The notes under the pieces were generated by a model, which ran no database searches, was not told the origin of the DNA, and saw only the letters and a list, made by a program, of their open reading frames with translations. This document shows positions 57,227 through 64,000 of a DNA stretch of 64,000 nt, piece by piece. A program made the position numbers and the translations under genes. How positions within the stretch are numbered: position 1 is the first letter of the stretch; the number at the start of each line of letters is the position of its first letter. The stretch spans positions 62,572 to 126,571 of the forward strand of contig NZ_BMSK01000016.1 of the NCBI RefSeq assembly GCF_014649115.1. Reading direction: 5' to 3'. Source of the DNA: Streptomyces eurythermus. GTDB taxonomy: Bacteria > Actinomycetota > Actinomycetes > Streptomycetales > Streptomycetaceae.

Positions 57227-58138
57227 ATGAAGGCTGTCGCGTTCCGCGCGTTCGGAGGGCCCGAGGTCCTGGAGCTGATGGAGCTGCCGACGCCCGAACC
57301 GGGACCGGGCGAGGTGCGGGTGAGGGTGAAGGCGGCCGGTACCCAGCCCGTCGACTGCGCGGTGCGCACCGGCTGGGTCCCGCCGGGCTTCACCGTCACC
57401 TTCCCGCACATCACCGGCGGCGACTTCGCCGGCGTGGTGGACGCGCTCGGCGAGGGCGTCACCGGATTCTCGGCCGGCGACGAGGTCCTGGGCTTCCGCA
57501 CCCAGCTCACCTACGCGGAGTACCTCGTCGTCCCCGCGGACCAGATCGTGCCCAAGCCCGCCGCGCTGTCCTGGGAGGTCGCCGGCTGCCTGTCCGCCTC
57601 CGGCCAGACCGCCCACACCGCGATCGAGACCCTCGGCGTCGGCGAGGGCGAGACCGTGCTGATCAACGGCGCCGCCGGCGGGGTCGGCACCATCGCCGTG
57701 CAGCTCGCGGTGGCCCGGGGCGCCAAGGTGATCGCCACCGGCCGCGAGGAGAACCACGCCTACCTGCGCGGGCTGGGCGCCGTACCGGTCGCCTACGGCG
57801 CGGGCCTGATCGACCGGGTCCGCGCGGCGGCGCCCGAGGGCGTGGACGCCGCCCTGGACACGGCGAGCGTCGAGGGCCTGCGGGTCGCGGCCGAACTCGT
57901 CAAGGACAAGGACCGGGTCGGCACCATCTTCGCCCACGAGGACTACGAAGAGCTGGGCGTGCGCTGGATCCGCAGCATGCGCTCGGCGCGGCGGCTCGCC
58001 GAACTGGCCGGACTGGTCGCCGACGGCGCGCTCACCGTGCACATCCGCAAGACCCTGCCGCTGGCCCGGGCCGCCGAGGCGCACCGCGAGCTGGAGACCG
58101 GCCACGGCCGCGGAAAGATCGTCCTGCTCATCGGCTGA
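57227..58138 (+). CDS. NADPH:quinone oxidoreductase (MDR family)
   Basis: A 303-residue zinc-free medium-chain reductase: FRAFGGPEVLELMELPTPEP at the start, HITGGDFAGVVDALG, and VLINGAAGGVGTIAVQLAVA as the NADPH loop. It should reduce quinones or other alpha,beta-unsaturated carbonyls. It starts after AGGAGGGG. A SoxR-type promoter 75 bases upstream suggests induction by redox-active compounds, as known for a comparable reductase in the Streptomyces coelicolor SoxR regulon. It is followed by the FMN reductase gene, 55 bases on, likely the same unit. Confidence 0.92.
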   Translation: MKAVAFRAFGGPEVLELMELPTPEPGPGEVRVRVKAAGTQPVDCAVRTGWVPPGFTVTFPHITGGDFAGVVDALGEGVTGFSAGDEVLGFRTQLTYAEYLVVPADQIVPKPAALSWEVAGCLSASGQTAHTAIETLGVGEGETVLINGAAGGVGTIAVQLAVARGAKVIATGREENHAYLRGLGAVPVAYGAGLIDRVRAAAPEGVDAALDTASVEGLRVAAELVKDKDRVGTIFAHEDYEELGVRWIRSMRSARRLAELAGLVADGALTVHIRKTLPLARAAEAHRELETGHGRGKIVLLIG

Positions 58139-58193
58139 GCGCCGCCCGCTTCATCGCTCTCCCATTCCTTCCACCCTTGCGAGGAGACCTCTC

Positions 58194-58781
58194 ATGTCCA
58201 CGGCCCCGCTCAAGATCGGCGTCATCATCGGCAGCGTGCGCACCGGCCGGTTCGCCGACAAGGTCGCCCAGTGGTTCCTCTCCGAGATCGGCCGGCGCGA
58301 TGACATGGACGTCCATGTCATCGACCTCTCCGAGCCGGCGCTCGTGGCGGAGCTGAAACTCACCCTGGACACCACCGAACCGGGGGAGGGCACCCTCAGC
58401 CTGGCCCAGCGCATCGGCGGACTGGACGGGTACGTCGTCCTCACGCCCGAGTACAACCACGGCTACCCGGCCTCGCTGAAGCTCGCCATCGACTACGTGT
58501 ACCGCGAGTGGCGGGCCAAGCCCGTCGGCTTCGTCTCCTACGGCGGCATGGCCGGCGGCCAGCGGGCCGTGGAGCAGCTGCGCCAGGTCTTCGCCGAGCT
58601 GCACGCCGTCACCCTGCGCGACACCGTCAGCTTCCACATGGCGTGGAGCCAGTTCGACGAGGAGGGCCGCCCCAAGGACGCCGACGGCGTCGGCAAGGCC
58701 GCCTCCGTGCTGCTCGACCAGCTCGCCTGGTGGGGCCTGACGCTCCGTGAGGGCCGTGCCGCCCGCCCCTACGACGGCTGA
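58194..58781 (+). CDS. NADPH-dependent FMN reductase family flavoprotein
   Basis: A 195-residue flavodoxin-like protein. The FMN phosphate loop is GSVRTGRFADKVA and the second flavin-binding stretch is LTPEYNHGYPASLKLAIDY, both typical of the NADPH-dependent FMN reductase/azoreductase (YieF/ArsH-like) family. It reduces quinones, azo compounds or free FMN. It starts after GAGGAG and lies behind the quinone oxidoreductase gene, so the two form a plausible redox-stress pair. Confidence 0.92.
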   Translation: MSTAPLKIGVIIGSVRTGRFADKVAQWFLSEIGRRDDMDVHVIDLSEPALVAELKLTLDTTEPGEGTLSLAQRIGGLDGYVVLTPEYNHGYPASLKLAIDYVYREWRAKPVGFVSYGGMAGGQRAVEQLRQVFAELHAVTLRDTVSFHMAWSQFDEEGRPKDADGVGKAASVLLDQLAWWGLTLREGRAARPYDG

Positions 58782-58819
58782 TCCGGGGGCACCGGGTGGC
58801 CCGGCGGGCGGGGCCGCCG

Positions 58820-59770
58820 TCAGTCGGCGCGCGGACGGGTGGGCGGCGCCGCCGCGTGGGCCAGCAGGCACTCCTCCAGGAAGGCCAGGGCCCGCAGGTG
58901 GTAGGTGCGGGCGGCCCAGCCGAGGCTGATGTTGTGCCCGGCGTCGGGCAGCCGGTCCACCACCGCGCGCGGTGCGGCGAGCGGCGCCAGCAGGGCCCGC
59001 ACGGCCTCCTCGTCGGTGCGCCACCACTGTTCCTGCTCGGCGAAGGTGAAGCGGACCGGCACCCGCACCCGGGCCGCCAGCTCCGGGTACATCCGGGGCC
59101 ACGCCAGGGTCTCGCCGGCCTCCGTCGCCGGCACCGGCGCCACCAGCCGCTGCCCCTCCCGGAAGGCCTCCGGCGGGTACAGCCGCAGCTGCCCCCAGTG
59201 CCGCCGCCAGGCCCCGGGCGCGCCGGCGCCGGGCAACTGGTCGGGCGTCACGGCGAAGGCGCTGCCCAGCCCGGACAGGTCCAGCCCGATCAGCGGGGCC
59301 GGCAGGGCGTCGGCCGCCGCGGTGGACAGCGCGAGCCGGCCGCCGCCGGAGTGGGCGAGCAGGAAGAACCCGGCGCCGACGGGCCATCGTCCGGCGAAGT
59401 CCGCCAGGGCAGAGCCGAGCGTGGCGGTCTGCCCGGCCAGATCCTGTCCGTCCGGCAGTACGGCGGCCGAGGCGCCGTAGCCCGGCCGGTCGAGCGCCAG
59501 CACAGTGCAGCCGAGCCGGCTGCCCAGCTCCAGCAGCGACAGGCCCGGCCGCGCCCGGTTGTCGAAGTAACCGGCCCGCATGCCGCTGCCGTGCAGGGCG
59601 AGCACCACGGCCCGGGGCGCCCGCCCCGCCCCGGGTTCGGCGAGCAGCCCCGACAGCCGTACTCCGTCGCCGCCGTCGAGCGTCAGCTCCCGGGGGCCGG
59701 GCGGGTCGTCCGGCGGGGTGGGCGCGGGGGAGTCCGGACGGGTGAGCCCTGGCGACGATACGGCCTGCAC
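58820..59770 (-). CDS. Alpha/beta hydrolase
   Basis: A protein of about 316 residues with the alpha/beta-hydrolase fold: VVLALHGSGMRAGYF (oxyanion region), LALDRPGYGAS, the nucleophile elbow LLAHSGGGRLAL (Ser in AHSGG rather than GxSxG) and VDRLPDAGHNISLG with the catalytic His. I prefer the GTG at 59770, which follows a strong AGGAGGT site, over the ATG at 59833. The substrate is unknown; the Pro-rich N-terminus (about 30 residues) is not conserved-looking. It faces the FMN reductase gene tail to tail. Confidence 0.85.
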   Translation of the reverse strand: MQAVSSPGLTRPDSPAPTPPDDPPGPRELTLDGGDGVRLSGLLAEPGAGRAPRAVVLALHGSGMRAGYFDNRARPGLSLLELGSRLGCTVLALDRPGYGASAAVLPDGQDLAGQTATLGSALADFAGRWPVGAGFFLLAHSGGGRLALSTAAADALPAPLIGLDLSGLGSAFAVTPDQLPGAGAPGAWRRHWGQLRLYPPEAFREGQRLVAPVPATEAGETLAWPRMYPELAARVRVPVRFTFAEQEQWWRTDEEAVRALLAPLAAPRAVVDRLPDAGHNISLGWAARTYHLRALAFLEECLLAHAAAPPTRPRAD

Positions 59771-59920
59771 CGGGGTACCTCCTGTGGTGGGCGGCGGGGT
59801 GACGAGCGGTGCGGTGACGAATGCTGCGGACATGCCTTTCTACCAAGCCGCCCCCGTGATCGCGGCCGCATCCGGCGCCGGTGCGGCGCGGGCGGCCGTA
59901 CGGCTGACACGGCCCGAGGC

Positions 59921-60916
59921 TCAGCGGGCGTCGCCGTCCGCCGGGTGCCGGGCGGAGCGGACGGCCTTCCACCAGCCGGGGTGGTCGCGGTACCAGGCGA
60001 CGACGTCGGCGAGCCCCTGCTCGAACGGGATCCGCGGGGCGTAGCCCAGCTCCTCGCGGATCTTGCTGTCGTCCAGGGCGTAGCGCAGGTCGTGCCCCTT
60101 GCGGTCGGGCACGTGCCGGACCCGCGACCAGTCGGCGCCGCACAGCGCGAGCAGCCGTTCGGTGACCTCGCGGTTGGTGCGTGCGTCGCCGCCGCCGACG
60201 TTGTAGACCTCGCCCGGCCGGCCCCGGTCGAGCACCAGCGCGACGGCCCGGCAGTGGTCGTCGACGTGCAGCCACTCGCGCACGTTGCGCCCGTCGCCGT
60301 AGAGCGGCAGCGGCAGGCCCTCCAGCAGGTTGGTCACGAACAGCGGGATCAACTTCTCGGGGTGCTGGTAGGGGCCGTAGTTGTTCGAGCAGCGGGTGAT
60401 CGACACGTTCAGGCCGTGTGTGCGGTGACAGGCGCGGACGATCAGGTCCGAGGACGCCTTGGAGGCGGCGTAGGGCGAGTTGGGCAGCAGCGGGTGGTCC
60501 TCCGTCCAGGAGCCCTCGGCTATGGAGCCGTAGACCTCGTCGGTGGAGACGTGGACGAACCGCCCGGTGCCGGCCGCGAGACAGGCGTCCAGCAGCGTCT
60601 GGGTGCCGGCCACGTTGGTGCGCACGAACTCCGACGCCGACCGGACCGACCGGTCCACGTGCGACTCCGCGGCGAAGTGCACCACCGCGTCGTGCCCGGG
60701 CAGGATCCGGTCCAGCAGCTCCCGGTCGCAGATGTCACCGCGCACGAAGTCCAGCCGGGGGTGCGCCGCGGGCAGGCTGTCCCGGTGACCGGCGTAGGTG
60801 AGCTTGTCGAGGACGGTCACCCGGGACGTCTCGTGGCCGGGGTAGCCGCCGTCGAGCAGCGTGCGCACGAAGTGCGAGCCGATGAACCCGGCTCCGCCGG
60901 TGACCAGCAGCCTCAT
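59921..60916 (-). CDS. rfbB: dTDP-glucose 4,6-dehydratase RmlB/RfbB
   Basis: A 331-residue extended SDR. It has MRLLVTGGAGFIGSHFVRTL, the catalytic triad elements VHVSTDEVYGSI (Thr-Asp-Glu) and SPYAASKASSD (YxxxK), and TRCSNNYGPYQHPEKLIPLF, all diagnostic for RmlB. It converts dTDP-glucose to dTDP-4-keto-6-deoxyglucose, a step to rhamnose and other deoxysugars. No rmlA, rmlC or rmlD gene is adjacent, so it is an orphan copy here. It lies downstream of the GH92 gene on the same strand but behind a terminator. Confidence 0.94.
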   Translation of the reverse strand: MRLLVTGGAGFIGSHFVRTLLDGGYPGHETSRVTVLDKLTYAGHRDSLPAAHPRLDFVRGDICDRELLDRILPGHDAVVHFAAESHVDRSVRSASEFVRTNVAGTQTLLDACLAAGTGRFVHVSTDEVYGSIAEGSWTEDHPLLPNSPYAASKASSDLIVRACHRTHGLNVSITRCSNNYGPYQHPEKLIPLFVTNLLEGLPLPLYGDGRNVREWLHVDDHCRAVALVLDRGRPGEVYNVGGGDARTNREVTERLLALCGADWSRVRHVPDRKGHDLRYALDDSKIREELGYAPRIPFEQGLADVVAWYRDHPGWWKAVRSARHPADGDAR

Positions 60917-61045
60917 GCCGTCGCCTCCCGGGCGGTGCGGGCGGGGGTGCGTGGTGTCATCGGTGCTCCTGTGGCAGGGGGTCCTGCCTCGCAGTATGCG
61001 CGGCCACCGGTCCCACAGGCGAAGGGGCCCCCGCCCCGCGCGACA

Positions 61046-61087
61046 CCGGCCCGCCGGAAGAGCCGCGATGCTCCTCCGGCGGGCCGG
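61046..61087. terminator. Terminator hairpin after GH92 gene
   Basis: A perfect 13-bp stem (CCGGCCCGCCGGA and complement) with a 16-base loop, between the GH92 stop and the rfbB gene on the minus strand. Confidence 0.8.
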
Positions 61088-61107
61088 CCGCCGTACCCGG
61101 TGTGCGC

Positions 61108-64000
61108 TCAGGCCAGCAGCTCCACCTCCGCCAGGGTCGACTCGCCGTCCAGGACCAGGCGGTAGCGGCTGTACGTGCCCGGCGCGGCGATGGTGAAGGC
61201 GCGGGTCTGGCGGTCCCAGGCGAACGTCTCACCGGTGCGGTGGTCCAGGGTCCGCCACGTCGTGCCGTCGGCGGAACCCTGGAGGGTCCAGCCGGACGGC
61301 GCGGTGGTGTGGTCGGCCCCCGAGGTCAGCGTGTACCGGACGGGCCGTACGGCGCCCCGGGCCGGCAGGTCGGCGGAGGCGAGCGTCGCGCTCGTCGCCG
61401 AGGTGTCGTCGAAGAGCGCCCCCGCGCCCTTCAGCACGTCCGCGCGCGGCTCGGGCACCTGGTCGCCCCGGGTGATCGAGACCGGCGCCGCGTTCTCGCC
61501 CGTGCCCCAGGCCGACGGCTCCGGGCCCATGGCGAAGTCCAGCACCCCGCCCTTGGCCAGCAGCGAGTGGGGGAGCGAAGTCGACGTCCAAGGGCGGCCG
61601 TCGACCTTGAGCCCCTGCACATAGACGTTCTTCGCGCTGTTGCGCGGGGCCCGCACCACCAGGTCCCGGCCGTTCTCCAGGTGCACGGTCGCCTTCTTGA
61701 ACAGCGGGGAGCCGATGGCGTACTCGCCGCTGCCCATCACCAGCGGGTAGAAGCCGAGCGCGGAGAACAGGTACCAGGCGGACTGCTCGCCGTTGTCCTC
61801 GTCGCCGTGGTAGCCCTGCCCGATCTCGCTGCCGGTGTACAGCCGGGACAGCGCCTCGCGCACGTACGCCTGCGTCTTCCACGGCTGGCCGGCCGCGTCG
61901 TACATGTACAGGACGTGGTGCGCGACCTGGTTGGAGTGGCCGTACATGCCCATCCGGACGTCCCGGGCCTCGGTCATCTCGTGGATGACACCGCCGTAGG
62001 AGCCCACGTAGTCCGGGGAGGCGGTCTCCGGGGTGGCGAAGTAGGTGTCGAGCTTGTCGGCGAGGCCCTGCCGGCCGCCGTACAGGTTGGCCAGGCCCCG
62101 GCTGTCCTGCGGGACGGTGAAGGCGTAGCCCCAGCCGTTGGTCTCGGTGTAGTCGTAGCCCCACACCCGCGGGTCGTACTTCGCGGAGTCCACGCGCCAG
62201 CCGCCCTTGGCGTCCCGGCCCTGGAAGAAGCCCGCCCCGCTGTCGAACAGCTTCACGTAGTCGCGGGCGCGGTCGAGGAAGTACCGCGACTCCTCCTGAT
62301 AGCGCCTCTCGCCCGTCTTCCTGTACAGCGCCTCGCCCATCTTCGCGATGCCGTAGTCGTTGACGTAGCCCTCCATCGCCCAGGACAGACCCTCGTGGGT
62401 GTCGGTCGGGGTGTAGCCGAGGAAGGGGGAGGTGGCCATGCCCTTGCGGCCCACGCCCGGCGCGGGCGGGACGACGGTGGCGTTCTTCACGGCCGCCTCG
62501 TACGCCGCCCTCGCGTCGAACTGCACGCCCTTGACGTAGGCGTCGGCGAAGGCCACGTCCGAGGAGGTGCCGGTCATCAGGTCCGCGTAGCCCGGGGAGG
62601 ACCAGCGGGAGGTCCAGCCGCCGTCCTTGTACTGCTGCACGAACCCGTCGACCAGTTCCCCGGCCCGGGTGGGCGTCAGGAACGAGTAGGCGGGCCAGGT
62701 GGTGCGGTAGGTGTCCCAGAAGCCGTTGTTGACGTACACCTTGCCGTCGACGATCTTCGCGCCGGTGTGCGTGGGGGTGTCCGGGCCCGGCATGGGGGAG
62801 AACGGGGAGGCGTAGCGGTCCTCGCCGTCCACCTTCTCGAAGCCGGAGTTGGGGTACAGGTACAGCCGGTACAGACCGGAGTAGAGCGTGGTCAGCTGGT
62901 CCTCGCTCGCGCCCTCCACCTCGACCTTGCCGAGCAGTTCGTCCCAGGCGTGCCGGGCGCGCGCCTTCACGGTGTCGAACGACGTGCCCTCGGGGATCTC
63001 CTGGCGCAGGTTCTCCCGCGCCTGGTCGACGCCGATCAGCGAGGTCGAAAGGCGCAGGGTGACGGTGCGGTCGGCGCCCGCGGCGAACCGCAGACGGCCC
63101 TTCACCCCGCTCGCCGCGCCGTCCGTCACCGGCTTGTCGAACTCGCCGTACACGAACAGCCGGGTGGCGCCCGTGGACAGGCCCGACTTCACGTCCGAGT
63201 AGCCGGTGACCCGCCCGTGCTCCTTGTCGAGGGTCAGCCCGGCCTGCTCGGTGACGTTGTCGAACAGCACGCTCGCGTCGTCGCCGGGGTAGGTGAAGCG
63301 CAGCACGGCCGCGTGGTCGGTCGGCGTCATCTCGGCCTTGAGACCGTTTTCGAACCGGACCCCGTAGTAGTAGGGCCGCGCGGTCTCGTTCTCGTGCCGG
63401 AAGGCCAGTGCGCGTGCCTCGCGGCCGGTGTCCGGGGTGCCGGCCGCGGCCGACGGCATCACCTGGAAGGTCTGCCGGTCGCCCATCCACGGGCTCGGCT
63501 CATGGCTCGCGCTGAACGCCTGGATCGTCGGCAGGTTGTCCGCGTTGTTCGCGCGCGCGTACTCGTACAGCCAGCTCAGCGAGGACGCGTTGGTCACCGG
63601 CGTCCAGAAGTTGAAGCCGTGCGGCACGGCGGTCGCCGGGAAGGTGTTGCCGCGCGAGAAGCTGCCGCTGGAGTGGGTGCCGCGGGTGGTCAGCGCGTAG
63701 TCCGCCAGGTGTGCCTTCGGCCTGGCCGGTGCGACCGGCTTCAGGGACACGTCGTCCAGCCAGCCGCGGAACTTCGCCGGGCCGCCCGGGGAGTCGTAGG
63801 CCACCAGGATCCGGTCGACGGTCTTCCCGGCCGCCACCGATCCGATCCGCGCGGTCACGTTGTTCCACTGGTTGACGTACAGCGCCTTCGCCGCGCCCTG
63901 CCCGCGCGGGGAGAGCGGGAAGCCGTGCTGGTCCAGGGCGCCCAGGTCGCTGAGGTAGGTGCCGTCGGTGAAGGCCAGGTCGACGGAGACGTGGGTGGCG
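61108..64000 (-). CDS. GH92 alpha-mannosidase, N-terminus beyond window
   Basis: At least 964 residues of a large, probably secreted calcium-dependent GH92 exo-alpha-mannosidase. The catalytic part shows SFSRGNTFPATAVPHGFNFW, YVNNGFWDTYRTTWPAYSFL, GYTPTDTHEGLSWAMEGYVN and the conserved GYHGDEDNGEQSAWYLFSAL with acidic residues for catalysis and metal. A galactose-binding-like sugar-binding domain precedes it; the reading frame stays open to the right edge. The C-terminal part (about the last 140 residues) is a discoidin/F5-8-type module (WTLQGSADGTTWRTLDHRTG, YRLVLDGESTLAEVELLA). It would release mannose from N-glycans or yeast-type mannans. Confidence 0.95.
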   Translation of the reverse strand, partial: ATHVSVDLAFTDGTYLSDLGALDQHGFPLSPRGQGAAKALYVNQWNNVTARIGSVAAGKTVDRILVAYDSPGGPAKFRGWLDDVSLKPVAPARPKAHLADYALTTRGTHSSGSFSRGNTFPATAVPHGFNFWTPVTNASSLSWLYEYARANNADNLPTIQAFSASHEPSPWMGDRQTFQVMPSAAAGTPDTGREARALAFRHENETARPYYYGVRFENGLKAEMTPTDHAAVLRFTYPGDDASVLFDNVTEQAGLTLDKEHGRVTGYSDVKSGLSTGATRLFVYGEFDKPVTDGAASGVKGRLRFAAGADRTVTLRLSTSLIGVDQARENLRQEIPEGTSFDTVKARARHAWDELLGKVEVEGASEDQLTTLYSGLYRLYLYPNSGFEKVDGEDRYASPFSPMPGPDTPTHTGAKIVDGKVYVNNGFWDTYRTTWPAYSFLTPTRAGELVDGFVQQYKDGGWTSRWSSPGYADLMTGTSSDVAFADAYVKGVQFDARAAYEAAVKNATVVPPAPGVGRKGMATSPFLGYTPTDTHEGLSWAMEGYVNDYGIAKMGEALYRKTGERRYQEESRYFLDRARDYVKLFDSGAGFFQGRDAKGGWRVDSAKYDPRVWGYDYTETNGWGYAFTVPQDSRGLANLYGGRQGLADKLDTYFATPETASPDYVGSYGGVIHEMTEARDVRMGMYGHSNQVAHHVLYMYDAAGQPWKTQAYVREALSRLYTGSEIGQGYHGDEDNGEQSAWYLFSALGFYPLVMGSGEYAIGSPLFKKATVHLENGRDLVVRAPRNSAKNVYVQGLKVDGRPWTSTSLPHSLLAKGGVLDFAMGPEPSAWGTGENAAPVSITRGDQVPEPRADVLKGAGALFDDTSATSATLASADLPARGAVRPVRYTLTSGADHTTAPSGWTLQGSADGTTWRTLDHRTGETFAWDRQTRAFTIAAPGTYSRYRLVLDGESTLAEVELLA

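Overview
The window is high-GC actinomycete DNA. Strong GGAGG-type ribosome sites, frequent GTG starts, a DasR-type operator, a TTA codon in a secreted polysaccharide monooxygenase gene, an AfsA-family gene and a GlgE pathway all point to Streptomyces. I see no tRNA, rRNA, CRISPR array, insertion sequence or phage module. The organisation is chromosomal: core stretches (about 48.6-58.8 kb, with the MurA-like gene and aconitase) and accessory metabolic loci.

0-3 kb: a left-truncated helical protein of unknown function, a DUF2071 protein and two small unknowns, then a decayed IclR-type remnant. 3-11.4 kb: a mannan-utilisation locus (sugar ABC transporter without its own ATPase, beta-mannosidase, LacI regulator, secreted GH5 mannanase with CBM2). 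It carries three copies of an ACCGGT-centred LacI-type operator. 11.7-14.1 kb: a DUF4157 (HELTH) protein and an AA10 LPMO under a perfect DasR-type palindrome. 14.3-16.7 kb: an APS-kinase-like protein without the Walker lysine, and a KhtTU-type cation/proton antiporter pair.

16.9-47.6 kb is the most interesting part. It is a large accessory locus of several transcription units separated by strong hairpins. Unit one (16.9-27.4 kb) holds an NmrA-like reductase, an AGE-STAS fusion, a SnoaL-ankyrin fusion, a muconolactone-isomerase-like protein, two DJ-1/PfpI proteins, a ThDP enzyme, a double EthD protein, an SDR and a TMEM175-type K+ channel. Unit two (27.5-36.1 kb) holds glgE, maltokinase, glgB, a phosphohexomutase, a quinone oxidoreductase and a tautomerase-SnoaL fusion. 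Unit three (37.1-41.4 kb) holds a sugar nucleotidyltransferase, a second NmrA-like reductase and glgX. Next come an AfsA homologue with a LysR-HAD fusion, an EthD protein, and an XRE-TPR regulator divergent from a 44-residue secreted peptide that precedes a GlgA/GlgM glycosyltransferase. treS is absent, so maltose-1-phosphate would come from the nucleotidyltransferase plus GlgM, with maltokinase as a side entry. Three divergent promoter regions (16.7, 37.0 and 46.0 kb) share CATGA...TTGAC-like motifs, so I propose that the XRE-TPR protein and the peptide form a peptide-sensing switch for the locus.

47.7-64 kb: a broken ProC-like gene joined to an unrelated fragment, an HTH-MurA fusion, a DUF4232 lipoprotein, an HTH-NB-ARC-TPR regulator, aconitase (with an iron-box-like site and a palindrome also found upstream of the HTH-MurA gene), a quinone oxidoreductase with a SoxR-type promoter, an FMN reductase, an alpha/beta hydrolase, an orphan RmlB and the 3' part of a GH92 alpha-mannosidase running off the right edge.
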